NCBI GenBank assembly: GCA_026260175.1
Contig: JAKCWW010003693.1
Span: 1 to 26,449, forward strand
Source: Reticulitermes lucifugus
Taxonomy: Eukaryota; Arthropoda; Insecta; Blattodea; Rhinotermitidae
DNA length: 26,449 nucleotides
Direction of reading: 5' to 3'
Shown here: in pieces, positions 9,352-18,165 of the stretch
How positions within the stretch are numbered: the stretch's first letter is position 1
Layout: each line of letters begins with the position of its first letter
Made by a program: the position numbers and the translations under genes
Notes under the pieces: generated by a model
What the model was told of the DNA's origin: nothing
Databases searched by the model: none
Seen by the model: the letters and a program-made list of their open reading frames with translations, nothing else

Positions 9352-10136
9352 AAGCTTTCCTTTATTTCCGCAGGCATGCTATATGCCACACCTATCTCCT
9401 TGCTTTATTTAAAATAGCTGTGTCAGTCACAATGGGCCTAATAAAGCAGATGTGTATATATGTGTGTATTTATGTGTGTATATATTAATGTATTTTAACC
9501 TTTCCTCCTCTGTGGAGATGTTTTGTTTATGTGTGACTTAAATACCTGATCGTCTCAAGATGACTTCCTTAAGCACCCACTTTTGACTGTGTTATTACTA
9601 TCTGCCTGCCTTCATAATCTGTCTCAATTCCTTATCATGTCACAATATCCACAGCAGCAAACGTGTACCCAGAGCAGGGGAAATAAGAGTTCTGTGATAG
9701 AGACGATTTATTTGTACAGGAACAGACAAGCAAACAGACAGAATCCCCAGAATCTTTATTGTTTCGCACAGCACGTGTCATCAGATTTCACGTGGAGTAC
9801 AAGTCACGTGATCATGTGTTGGTGGCGTCTGTTTATGTGCTTTGGATAGCGCAAAAAAATGCTTTAAGACTTTTTCGTGTATACAGTACTAGTCCGCATC
9901 CGCTGAAAGCACACGAATTCTTTGCGAGAGTGCTTCAGCGAACATGTGTGTCTACAAGGCACGTGGGGACAAGAAACTTATGCTGTGTGTTCTGGAATAT
10001 ACACAAAAGTGACTTAAAGACAGAGAGCAGTGTAATAACACATGAGTCAGACAGTTGTATAAATATTTAATTATTTTAATTTGATTGCTTCCATCAGAAC
10101 TCTTCGTAATTTCACACGAGTGCTTTATAGCGGCAT
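9352..10136. other. Non-coding stretch with TG/TA simple sequence
   Basis: A TGTGTATATATGTGTGTA-type microsatellite lies at about 9450-9490. Two overlapping plus-strand ORFs (9583-9849 and 9759-10070, 88 and 103 codons) have no recognisable motif, no family resemblance and no convincing splice or promoter context. I treat them as chance ORFs. Confidence 0.6.
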
Positions 10137-10208
10137 TGCTCTTCGAGTGGTTAGCGTCTCTGCTTCCTGTTCGGCCGCTTAACGTTCAGTTTCACGTTCG
10201 AACGCCTA
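10137..10208 (+). repeat. tRNA-like relic, probably a decayed SINE head
   Basis: GAGTGGTTAGCGTC near 10146-10159 resembles an A box and CACGTTCGAACGCC near 10193-10206 resembles a B box. The spacing suits a tRNA head, but the stems do not pair and no tail or duplication was seen. It is not a functional tRNA. Confidence 0.4.
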
Positions 10209-10850
10209 TCACTGTGTTTTAATCATAGCCTATAACAGACATAACAGCCACCTAAGTGCAACATTCATAAAACTTCGTGTTTCTCATATAGTGCGGCATG
10301 TTTTGGTCCTAAAATAATTATCAAGGGCGGAGATATCAAATATCATAAAGCTGTCATAACTTCCACATTGAAACAAACGTGATTCAGTCGCTTAAAGCAC
10401 AGTTATTTTTCCACCCCAATTAACATGACAGAATTTTTCATCTCTTACTCACAGAGGTTGTCTGTGAAATTAAACAGCGATTATTTCCGTAAACAACGTT
10501 AACCAAATGGTCTCGATAATGAGACACTGTGTAATTAGAAACAGAATTTTTTTATCATATACATTAATTTTAGGCTTTAAAATGTTAACTGGAATTCTGT
10601 TGATGTGGATAGTGCCTTAGACGTTGACTCGACCTTAAACCCAATCTCTGGCTTAAACACACTGACACACACACTCTCTCTCTCTTTCACACACACACAC
10701 AAAACCCAATGAATACATTCGGCTTCTGTGTGCTTATGGACGTCACATGTCCACCAAGACATATGTTATGATTTATTTGTTCGGCAGAAGAATTCTAACA
10801 TTGTACTGTACGTTGTTGCCAGGTTGCCATACATTATTATTATCATTATT
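10209..10850. other. AT-rich non-coding stretch
   Basis: No recognisable element apart from a compound CA/CT microsatellite near 10656-10704. ORFs are short and overlap simple sequence. Confidence 0.6.
10656..10704. repeat. Compound (CA)n(CT)n(CA)n microsatellite
   Basis: CA units, then a CT tract of about six units, then CA units again. Ordinary simple sequence. Confidence 0.85.
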
Positions 10851-11045
10851 CTCCTCGAAAGTGTCCGGACCAGCTCTGGGGACCAGCCAGCCTCCTTTTC
10901 AATCTGCACAAAGGGCTCTCTCCCCAGGTGTAAAGCACCCGGAGGGTGAAGCTGACCACTCACCTCCGCATAATGCCAAGTTTAAGAATGAATTACGCTA
11001 TACTTCCTCCCTCTGCACCTTTATGGCGTGCACAGTGCCAGCTTT
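10851..11045 (+). mobile_element. 5'-truncated SINE, family 3
   Basis: Starts within the family body at CTCCTCGAAAGTGTCCGGACC. It then has CCAGCCTCCTTTTC, the variant of the shared block CCCAGGTGTAAAGCACC and GTGAAGCTGACCACTCACC. It ends near TATGGCGTGCACAGTGCC. The same order of blocks appears at 22585-22772 and 25965-26150. The tRNA head is missing. A short ATTATTATTATCATTATT run precedes it. Confidence 0.75.
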
Positions 11046-11346
11046 ATCCTTACTTTACAGAGAGTTAAAACAGTTTTAAAGTTCTCTGTTATCATTAAAT
11101 ATTTATAAAATATCATATTGTATTTCAAATCCGTCTTTATATCACATAATGTATAAAATGTTATGAAAGTCTTGTATGTCGGTTGTCTTAAAAGTTTTAG
11201 CTTCTTAATGTAAATTTTAATCCTTGGCTTCATTCATATACAGGGATTAAAATGTAATGCACTGCAAGCTAAGGAAATTAACTTTTGAGAGATCTTACAT
11301 GTGAGTAAAGCGAAAAAAAAATTTTTTTTTTTTTAAATAATATTAC
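11046..11346. other. AT-rich spacer with an A9T13 block
   Basis: No gene was seen. At 11313-11334 an A9 run is followed directly by T13, a self-complementary homopolymer pair. Confidence 0.6.
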
Positions 11347-11690
11347 ACTAATGCGGAGCTTCATGACCCGTACGCCTCACCAAATATTATGCGAGAAATC
11401 CAGGAGGATGAGATGGGCCGGGCATGTAGCACCTAAGGCGGACAAGAGAAATGCTTACAGGATTTTGGTCAGCAAACGTGAAGGAAGACTAGGTCTAAAC
11501 GGGAGTATAAGATTAAAAATGTCTTAAGGAAATAGAATGGTAGGGCGTGTACTGAATTCATGTTGCTCAGGATAGTTACAGGTGGCGTGCCTTGAGAACA
11601 CGGTAATGAGCCTTCCGGGTCCATAACATACGCGAAATTTTTTGACTGGCTGAGGAATTTTTAGCTTCTTATGAAGGCCTCCACTGCCTA
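11347..11690 (+). mobile_element. 5'-truncated non-LTR retrotransposon, 3' end copy 2 (older)
   Basis: This is the same LINE tail as at 6800-7330. It reads GAGCTTCATGACCC (family ELHD), GATGAGATGGGCCGGGCATG (MRWAGHV-like), AATGCTTACAGGATTTTGG (NAYRIL-like), GTGAAGGAAGACTAGG, then TTGCTCAGGATAG (LAQD) and AATGAGCCTTCCGGGTCC (N-LRV). The shared 3' UTR block GACTGGCTGAGGA follows. Several frameshifts and gaps interrupt it, more than in copy 1. There is no catalytic domain. Confidence 0.75.
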
Positions 11691-11755
11691 GAGTTGGTTA
11701 GCTGGATATAATATTTAAGTCCAAATTATGTATGTATTTCTTACTTAAAACCCTA

Positions 11756-11795
11756 CATTAATAATAGCAATAACAACAATAATAATAATAACCAC
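11756..11795. repeat. (TAA/CAA)n microsatellite
   Basis: TAATAATAGCAATAAC then CAACAATAATAATAATAAC. On the minus strand it follows the ORF segment described for this region and could be a retroelement tail. Confidence 0.75.
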
Positions 11796-12349
11796 GTTCA
11801 ACAAATAAATTATTTGCTACAGGCACGAAGGCCAGCCTTAGTTTTTTCCACAAGGACAAGGATTTTTTAGCAGCTATGCCCACACCTCCAGACACCATCC
11901 GGCCCAATGGACTTTGTGGACTCTGTTCCCGGAAGTAAAAAGTCTGAAGCATGAAACCGTCACTCTTCTGTACGTAGTAGGTAGTTGGAGGAGATGGTGC
12001 GGTCTTTTACTTCGATTCCCCATAGAAGCCTTTCATTGCGTCGTGAGTAGTCACAAGGAACATTTTTCCTTCTTGTTTTAATATAATAAAATAATTTCTA
12101 ATCTATAATAGTAGACTGTTGATAATGATTAGCATCAGTTGGTATTTGATTTACTAGCAGAGGTCGTGGTTACTCTTTATGCCCGGCAGGTGACGTTAAT
12201 CGTCTTACTACCTTGACATGTTCGACATGTACATACTTTCACTTATTAGAGACTAAGTGTCTAATGGATGGTGTTAATCACCGCATCGCGACAGTGTTTC
12301 ATTACATCGATGAGAGAATTCTCGATGAATTTTGTATGACAGTTCTGAA

Positions 12350-12368
12350 TTTATTATTATTATTATTC
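12350..12368. repeat. (ATT)n microsatellite between short direct repeats
   Basis: About six ATT units flanked on both sides by TTCTGAATT (about 12343 and 12366). Confidence 0.75.
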
Positions 12369-12510
12369 TGAATTCACAGCAGTTTAGCTAGTTTTCAAAG
12401 AGTACGGGTCACTCACCCAGTATTTTGTATTCATTATTCAGCTAAAAACTTTTCTAACTATACGGTAAGTGCTAATTATTACTGCTTTCTGTGTGAGAAT
12501 ATATAGACCA

Positions 12511-12537
12511 TATTATTATTATTATTATTATTATTAT
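12511..12537. repeat. (ATT)n microsatellite
   Basis: About nine uninterrupted ATT units. Confidence 0.9.
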
Positions 12538-13254
12538 GCGCCCTGATTAACGACTATGCCTCACACATTTTCACTCCGTCAGAAATTTGAATAGTTAAAA
12601 AAGGCGCTATATTTTATGTCGGTCTTGATACTCTCCTTGTGTATTCTTTTCTCGCCAGAATGAGCCAAAGCACGTGTACACTGCTAAAAGAGGTTTTTTG
12701 TTTTATTTATTAACAGCTACAATAAACTTTACTGAGCAGTCGGCAGCTCCTGCAGAGACTTCCCATTAACAAGTGTTCAGCAAATGCAATTTCGAAGTGG
12801 TTTCGCGTGTTTAATTATAAAGAATACATAATAAAATATCCCGAGACTAAGTTACAGTCTGCCAGCCACTTTATGGTCTGACACTGTGGCACGTTTTTAC
12901 AGTTTACGCGCAGCTTATCATAACAAAGGAAAAAAGGGGTTTGCGATCATTAACAATGTATCTAACTATTCTACCGGACAAACAGAAAGCAGATTTTCTG
13001 AATTGGGTGTAAAAAAGGAACGAGGAATTCACTGAAGATACACGGAGGCTATATTACATTGGAGACCTCAATAGCCTGTAGGATCTTGTAAAGGTAAGTA
13101 GCTCACCCAGCTGGTTAGCATAGCGAAGAAGTACCTAGGGATAATTTGACATCACTTATTTCTTCAATCGCCATGTTTAAAATCGTCACTAGAATAATGT
13201 TTCAACATTAAAAGCCAAGTGCTGTTGATCCGTGTCCCATTTATAGTTCTGTGT

Positions 13255-13412
13255 ATTACCCGCAGGAAACAGGAGGCTGGTTGGACCACAGAGCTGGTCG
13301 GGACACTTGGAGAAGAGAAAAATAACTTGCCCCTCCCGGGAATCAAACACCGATTCCTCGATTGTCCCTTCGCTATACCGACTGAGATACCACAGCATCC
13401 ATGACTGGGAGG
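13255..13412 (-). mobile_element. SINE family 3, tRNA head plus start of body, 3' truncated
   Basis: Minus strand: A box GGTATCTCAGTCGGTATAGC near 13394-13375, B box GGTGTTTGATTCCCGG near 13354-13339. Then come the junction TTTTTCTCTTCTCC and the body start CAGCTCTGTGGTCC with CCAGCCTCCTG. Homology stops at about 13257, where other copies continue with a GGTACC-type block. This is the clearest tRNA head of family 3 in the window. Plus-strand and minus-strand ORFs across it are chance. Confidence 0.8.
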
Positions 13413-13439
13413 GTCATAAGAAAACATAAGATAACCGTC

Positions 13440-14100
13440 TGATGAGTGTGACGTCGTATATTCTGGTAGATGTGTAACAATCTTCCAGGGGACCCTGCTG
13501 CTTTTATCATCCGATCAGCAGTTTTTTTTTCTGAAATTTCAGTACATATCCACCAAACTACAATGCGTCACGTCACAGAGGAATATCTTCGTAGTGACTA
13601 CCGTGAGAATTGTGAATGTGAAAAAAGGAAACTGCTTTTCATCGGTGTTAAATGTATATATCCAGTATGTTCAGGATTTTCCAAAGGATTGAATATTTAC
13701 AGGCAGATTACCCGCATTGCATATATGCCAGAGCAGTCTCCGCACACTAAAGGCGTTGAAACATTTAATGAAAACGAATCTGAGGGCAGAGTTGAAATAA
13801 AAGTATGATATTTTTGTTGCTATAGCTAATGCAAGCTTATCCTTTTTACAATGCAAGCGTTTCTATAAATGCAGAGATGCCTTTGTAACTGTCAAATGAC
13901 TCGAACCTGCCTGCAGTAGAATATTTTTTTAGAATTTCAAACTACTAACTGTAAATTAATTAGACAACACAGATAGTGTGACGCCTCGGCAAATAGTAAA
14001 GGCTGCTGTGAAACATACCACTTTGCAACCTGAGAATCGTGGACCGGTAGCGGCTGTGGTCATTCATTTGCTGTAGGAACTGGACGATGGTTTACGACGG
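13440..14100. other. Non-coding stretch with an ORF overlapping a possible old repeat
   Basis: The plus-strand ORF 13470-13808 (112 codons) is the longest non-gap ORF not explained by an identified element. Its DNA at about 13527-13615 (CTGAAATTTCAGTACATATC and onward) loosely resembles 22850-22925. Both resemble a repeat I recall from insect genomes, so the ORF is probably not a gene. The rest is featureless. Confidence 0.4.
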
Positions 14101-14111
14101 ACATGTACTGT

Positions 14112-14765
14112 ACAAGCCTATATCTGAAATGGGCAAATAATCTACAACTCTGTATCTTACAACTGGCAAGTAACGTACAAGCCTGTATCTTAAACGGGCA
14201 AATAATATACAAGCCTGTATCTTAAAGGGCAAATAATGTACAAGCCTGTATCTTAAACGGGCAAATAATGTACAAGCCTGTATCTTAAACGGGCAAATAA
14301 TGTACAANNNNNNNNNNNNNNNNNNNNNNNNNNNNNNNNNNNNNNNNNNNNNNNNNNNNNNNNNNNNNNNNNNNNNNNNNNNNNNNNNNNNNNNNNNNNN
14401 NNNNNNNNNNNNNNNNNNNNNNNNNNNNNNNNNNNNNNNNNNNNNNNNNNNNNNNNNNNNNNNNNNNNNNNNNNNNNNNNNNNNNNNNNNNNNNNNNNNN
14501 NNNNNNNNNNNNNNNNNNNNNNNNNNNNNNNNNNNNNNNNNNNNNNNNNNNNNNNNNNNNNNNNNNNNNNNNNNNNNNNNNNNNNNNNNNNNNNNNNNNN
14601 NNNNNNNNNNNNNNNNNNNNNNNNNNNNNNNNNNNNNNNNNNNNNNNNNNNNNNNNNNNNNNNNNNNNNNNNNNNNNNNNNNNNNNNNNNNNNNNNNNNN
14701 NACAAGCCTGTATCTTAAACGGGCAAATAATGGACAAGCCTGTATCTTAAACGGGCAAATAATGT
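14112..14765. repeat. 32-bp minisatellite interrupted by an assembly gap
   Basis: Unit ACAAGCCTGTATCTTAAACG plus GGCAAATAATGT (32 bp). Six complete units and the start of a seventh precede the gap: two diverged units at 14112-14176, then near-identical ones, one with a 1-bp deletion at 14209-14239. Two units follow the gap at 14702-14765, then a degenerate edge. Open reading frames through it are artefacts of a 32-bp unit without stops on the minus strand and of the N run. Homogeneous centre and diverged edges are typical of tandem arrays evolving by unequal exchange. Confidence 0.95.
14308..14701. other. Assembly gap (394 N)
   Basis: All bases are N. The gap lies wholly inside the 32-bp tandem array. 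From the unit start at 14304 to the next unit start at 14702 is 398 bp, about 12.4 units. This is not a whole number, so the gap size is likely an estimate or hides indels. Confidence 0.99.
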
Positions 14766-14789
14766 ACACTTCTGTATTTCACAACCGTA

Positions 14790-15841
14790 CCATTCCATCG
14801 CGTTCAAGTCAGTTTCGTAAATGTAATTGCCCCAAAAATAATAGGCGAAGTCTACGGCGTTTGGAACTTGTGGATATAGAATTGTATTTTATTTACGTAT
14901 CATATTTTAGCTTCAAATGTCTACCTCATCTACTGGAAGAAAACATCGGTTGATTATTTGAAAGACTTCCACTTGATATTTTGTCGTTATATACATCAGC
15001 AAGTGTTAAGCAATAGGACATAAAGATAGCAGCAGTAAACCTTTACGTTGTAGACAAAATTCCTACTATTTACGGGTTGTAATTCTATAAGCTTTAGTAT
15101 CTTGCTATAAATGTATTTTTTTTTTCAGAAATGTCCATGTCATTGAGGTTAGATATTTTAGACGAAGCCTGTTTTTAATTTTCCTTTTTATGTTTAAACG
15201 TGCTTTTGCGTGCTTTATATTCATACATGTAGGCCTACTCCTAGACACCATTCTTCTTCAATATGACTTCAGAAGTGTAGGCCTAATTCATTAAGTAAGA
15301 AACTGACTTTCCTCTGAAATATTTTTGTAATTGACCACACTCAATTGGGGTTTCTAGTAAAAATTCTATATCCATTTATCGTTAAACCCACAGGTTCTTC
15401 CCTATTAACTATTTTGATTGTGTAACTTGTCTCAGTTTCGCTGTTAGGTGCAGTCCTCTCCCTGAGCACTTTGTGCCCAAAATGCCATGCAGCTTCATGT
15501 ACCTTGATACTAAGTTCCGCACACATGTAAGACTGCACGGATGGTAATAATAAAGTAACACAACCCCGGGCCCTCTGCCTGGGTTATATCAACAAGTAGC
15601 ACGGAGTGAGAGGCTGCAGCAACAGCTGAGACCTCCCCAAGACCACCACGTTGCAACCCATGCAGCGTTGCTTGCACGTGTCTCGGGGAACGACCCAGAA
15701 ACTGTCATACAAAGACTCCTTTTAGTCTCAGTTTTTCATAGTTTAAAATAATATCATAAAGAGAAGTTTTTATACTGCGATAATTGCGCTGCGTGATGGA
15801 GGGCCAAATCTGTCCAAAATGCTCGGTGACAAAAAGTTAAA
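14790..15841. other. Non-coding stretch, nothing recognised
   Basis: ORFs are under 70 codons. Two TAGGCCTA octamers occur 48 bp apart (15230-15237 and 15278-15285). A GC-richer patch at about 15560-15710 has no recognised family. Confidence 0.6.
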
Positions 15842-15904
15842 CTGCCTTATTAATCCATTAACAACCATTAATGGATTAATATAAATAATGGATTAATAAG
15901 GTAG
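15842..15904. repeat. Perfect 16-bp inverted repeat (hairpin)
   Basis: Left arm CCTTATTAATCCATTA at 15845-15860 and right arm TAATGGATTAATAAGG at 15886-15901, separated by 25 bp. The spacer holds a further CCATTAATGG palindrome at 15865-15874. It could be a tiny foldback element, a MITE relic or a cruciform-prone site. Confidence 0.85.
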
Positions 15905-15913
15905 ATTATAATT

Positions 15914-16188
15914 ATTTTCTTTCTTTCTTAGTCTGACCTCTTTCTACTTACTCATTGTAGGTATAGAGGGTTATAGTTGTACTTGATCACACTCAAGGAC
16001 ACACACACAAACACACGATAGGACTCCTCTGGACGAAGGATCAGCCCGTCGCAGAGACCTCTACCTAAACAACACTCAACACTCACAAGAGACAGACATC
16101 CATGCCCCCGGCGGGATTGGAAACCGCAGCCCCAGCAACCGAGCGGCCGCAGACCCACGCCTTAGACCGCGCTGCCACTGGGATCGGC
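15914..16188 (-). mobile_element. SINE family 2 head fused to a different 3' tail
   Basis: An exact 12-bp target-site duplication, TAGATTATAATT, flanks it at 15902-15913 and 16189-16200. On the minus strand the 5' part matches family 2: GCCGATCCCAGTGGC, GCGGTCTAAGGCG, GGCATGGATGTCTGTCTC, GAGGAGTCCTATCG. After GTGTGATC, near 15984, it no longer follows the family. The usual GGCTGTTGCGCCA end is replaced by about 70 bp ending in (AAAG)n. The duplications enclose both parts, so the chimera inserted as one unit. The B box here is damaged (GGTTTCCAATCCC). Confidence 0.88.
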
Positions 16189-16200
16189 TAGATTATAATT

Positions 16201-17994
16201 CATCCATTAAAATGTGTTTCGTCGATAACTGTAATTTATCTGCAGATTTTATCCACTGCGGTTTTTATGTTGCTTCCTTTTCTTCTTATGTTCCTCCCTA
16301 ATTTCTTGTTTCTGTCTTCCCTTTACATCAATTCAAACATCGTAAATCTTGAGTCATGTTCCTGACAAATGCAGGGCCTTGATCACTGGCCAGTAAAACC
16401 TTAATAGGCCTAATGATGATGAATTACATGAAGGAAGTAATGTCATATCCAAAATTATAAATTCTATTCTACTGCAGGAAAATCGCAATGGCAGTTTTGA
16501 AAGCCACGAATGTATATGTTGAAAGAACTTGTATCAAGGGAAGAATATTCACTGTTTCATTACAGTTAATACTACCTGAAGATCACTGCCCACCTTTAAG
16601 TTAAAAGTAATTCAATTTTACTTAAAAATTCACTTCCTACTTCAGAGACAACGCCATTCAGCTTCATTGCAAAGACAAATCGGTTAGTGCTCTTTAGGGA
16701 AATCATTGCTGCTTATTCTGAGAGTCATCCATCCATCCATCCTATGGCACTACAGCCCGTACTCGAGCCTTGGCCTCCCAATTCTGAGAGTCGTAAAAAC
16801 CGATAACTATACTGTATGGGCAAAATTCTGTGTTTTGTAATATTAAGCCAGGTCATATATAAAATGAGCATATTGGTTTGAAGTGTTAACGAAACAGTTA
16901 TGCTTTCTTACATTTTTCATTACTCTTGGTATTGTTTGACTGCAGATATAATTCTACGCTGTTACAGCTAATCAAGAGTAGAAATATTTTATTTGTAGTA
17001 ATTTTCCTTGGCTTCATTAGATAATTATCACTAATAAAATACCCCAAATAATAGTTACAGAAGTCAATAATTTAAACTGAAATTGGTATGTATCACGTAT
17101 ATTTAAAATCTAATTTTCCAAATGGCAGAGAACAGACCCTCTCCATTATAAAGATTAGTCCGTTGCATGTAGGTAAATCGTAGCTGTTCATTGTAAGAAA
17201 TCTTGCTAATCTTGTAAACACACTATGTGGGCAAAATAAAATTTGTTGGTGGTAGCAGTGTGCTGTGGGCTTAAGTTATTATGAGGTATGAAATTCGTTT
17301 CATTGGCTGATGTAGCATGTTAAACATACAAACGGTTCGAGTTTTGGTACTACTGCCGTGTTCAGATGTTTTTATTGTGTTGGTAGACTATAGAATTTGT
17401 ATTTTCATATTGTGGCGGTGGTTGTGGTCGAATCCATGTTTGTCAAGTTGTTGGCGTACTATCCTTAATATGCTAAGGTTTCCGGGCTCGATTTCAAAAG
17501 GTTGCCACACTCTAAAAATAAAAAATTAAATATCCTTTATTATCATCACAAATGTTCCCAGACGACTGGAGTAGAAACCAATCTGGAACGGCTGTGTATC
17601 AAATATATTTACGTCAATCAACGGACACTATCCAACGTGATATTCTTATAGTGAATTAACAGTTTTTGCTGACATTTAGAGAATCGCCTTTATAAAGCAT
17701 AAAAATTTCTATGATGAGTCGTGTTGATACAATTGATGGCGTTTTATTTATGTTTGTACTTCACGTAAACTGACCGTTATGGCCCAACTTAAGTTCCCCC
17801 TTTCAGCTTCGAAGTGTACAAAATCTCATCAAGGTCTTTTATGCAATCTTCCTGGAGATGAAACATGCTTTCCCAAATCTCCGTTTTATGCCTCTACCGC
17901 TCACAATGTATATGTGTCTACAGGCAGTGCTGAAGTTGTACCTGTGCTTAATTATGTTCCACGCCATAAAGACTTTAAGGGTGAAGGTATAGGT
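16201..17994. other. AT-rich non-coding stretch with one small retro-insertion
   Basis: Apart from the 54-bp insertion at 16727-16780 and a TAGGCCTA octamer at 16405-16412, nothing was recognised. ORFs at 17317-17529 and 17779-18072 have no family. The second runs into a SINE. Confidence 0.6.
16727..16780 (-). mobile_element. 54-bp, extremely 5'-truncated retroelement with (GGAT)n tail
   Basis: A perfect 12-bp target-site duplication, ATTCTGAGAGTC, lies at 16715-16726 and 16781-16792. Between them, on the minus strand, is TGGGAGGCCAAGGCTCGAGT with a further short segment, ending in four GGAT units. A long duplication with a simple-sequence tail is the mark of target-primed reverse transcription. 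The parent family was not identified. Confidence 0.8.
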
Positions 17995-18165
17995 TCACGC
18001 CCAGAGCTGGCTGTACCTAGTAGACAGGAGAACGGGAGGGCCACAGGGCCCAAGATTCAGTCTGGACGTTAAGGAGAAGAGAAAAATTCTGCTCCTACCG
18101 GCAATCAAACCCCGATTCCTCGGCCTTGCAGCCGGTACCCTAGTCACGATACTTAATATGCTACA
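17995..18165 (-). mobile_element. SINE family 3, degraded copy
   Basis: Minus strand: a decayed A-box region CTAGGGTACCGGCTGCAAGG, B box GGGGTTTGATTGCCGG near 18110, the junction TTTTTCTCTTCTCC near 18090-18077, then CGTCCAGACTGAATC and a rearranged body ending near 17995. Same order as the copy at 13255-13412. Confidence 0.75.

Larger units (their letters stand above)
11691..13254. other. AT-rich non-coding stretch with (ATT)n microsatellites
   Basis: A minus-strand ORF at 11758-11952 contains a locally protein-like segment (GGVGIAAKKSLSLWKKLR) and runs into a TTA microsatellite. I do not recognise it. It could be an unidentified repeat with a TTA tail. Microsatellites also lie at 12350-12368 and 12511-12537. 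Otherwise nothing was recognised. Confidence 0.55.

Noticed and set aside
13470-13808. 112-codon ORF as a host gene
   Set aside because: No recognisable domain, no splice or promoter context, and its DNA loosely matches another site in the window, so a repeat is more likely.
14092-14953. Long ORFs of 150-225 codons
   Set aside because: They consist of an N run plus a 32-bp tandem repeat that happens to lack stops. They are not proteins.
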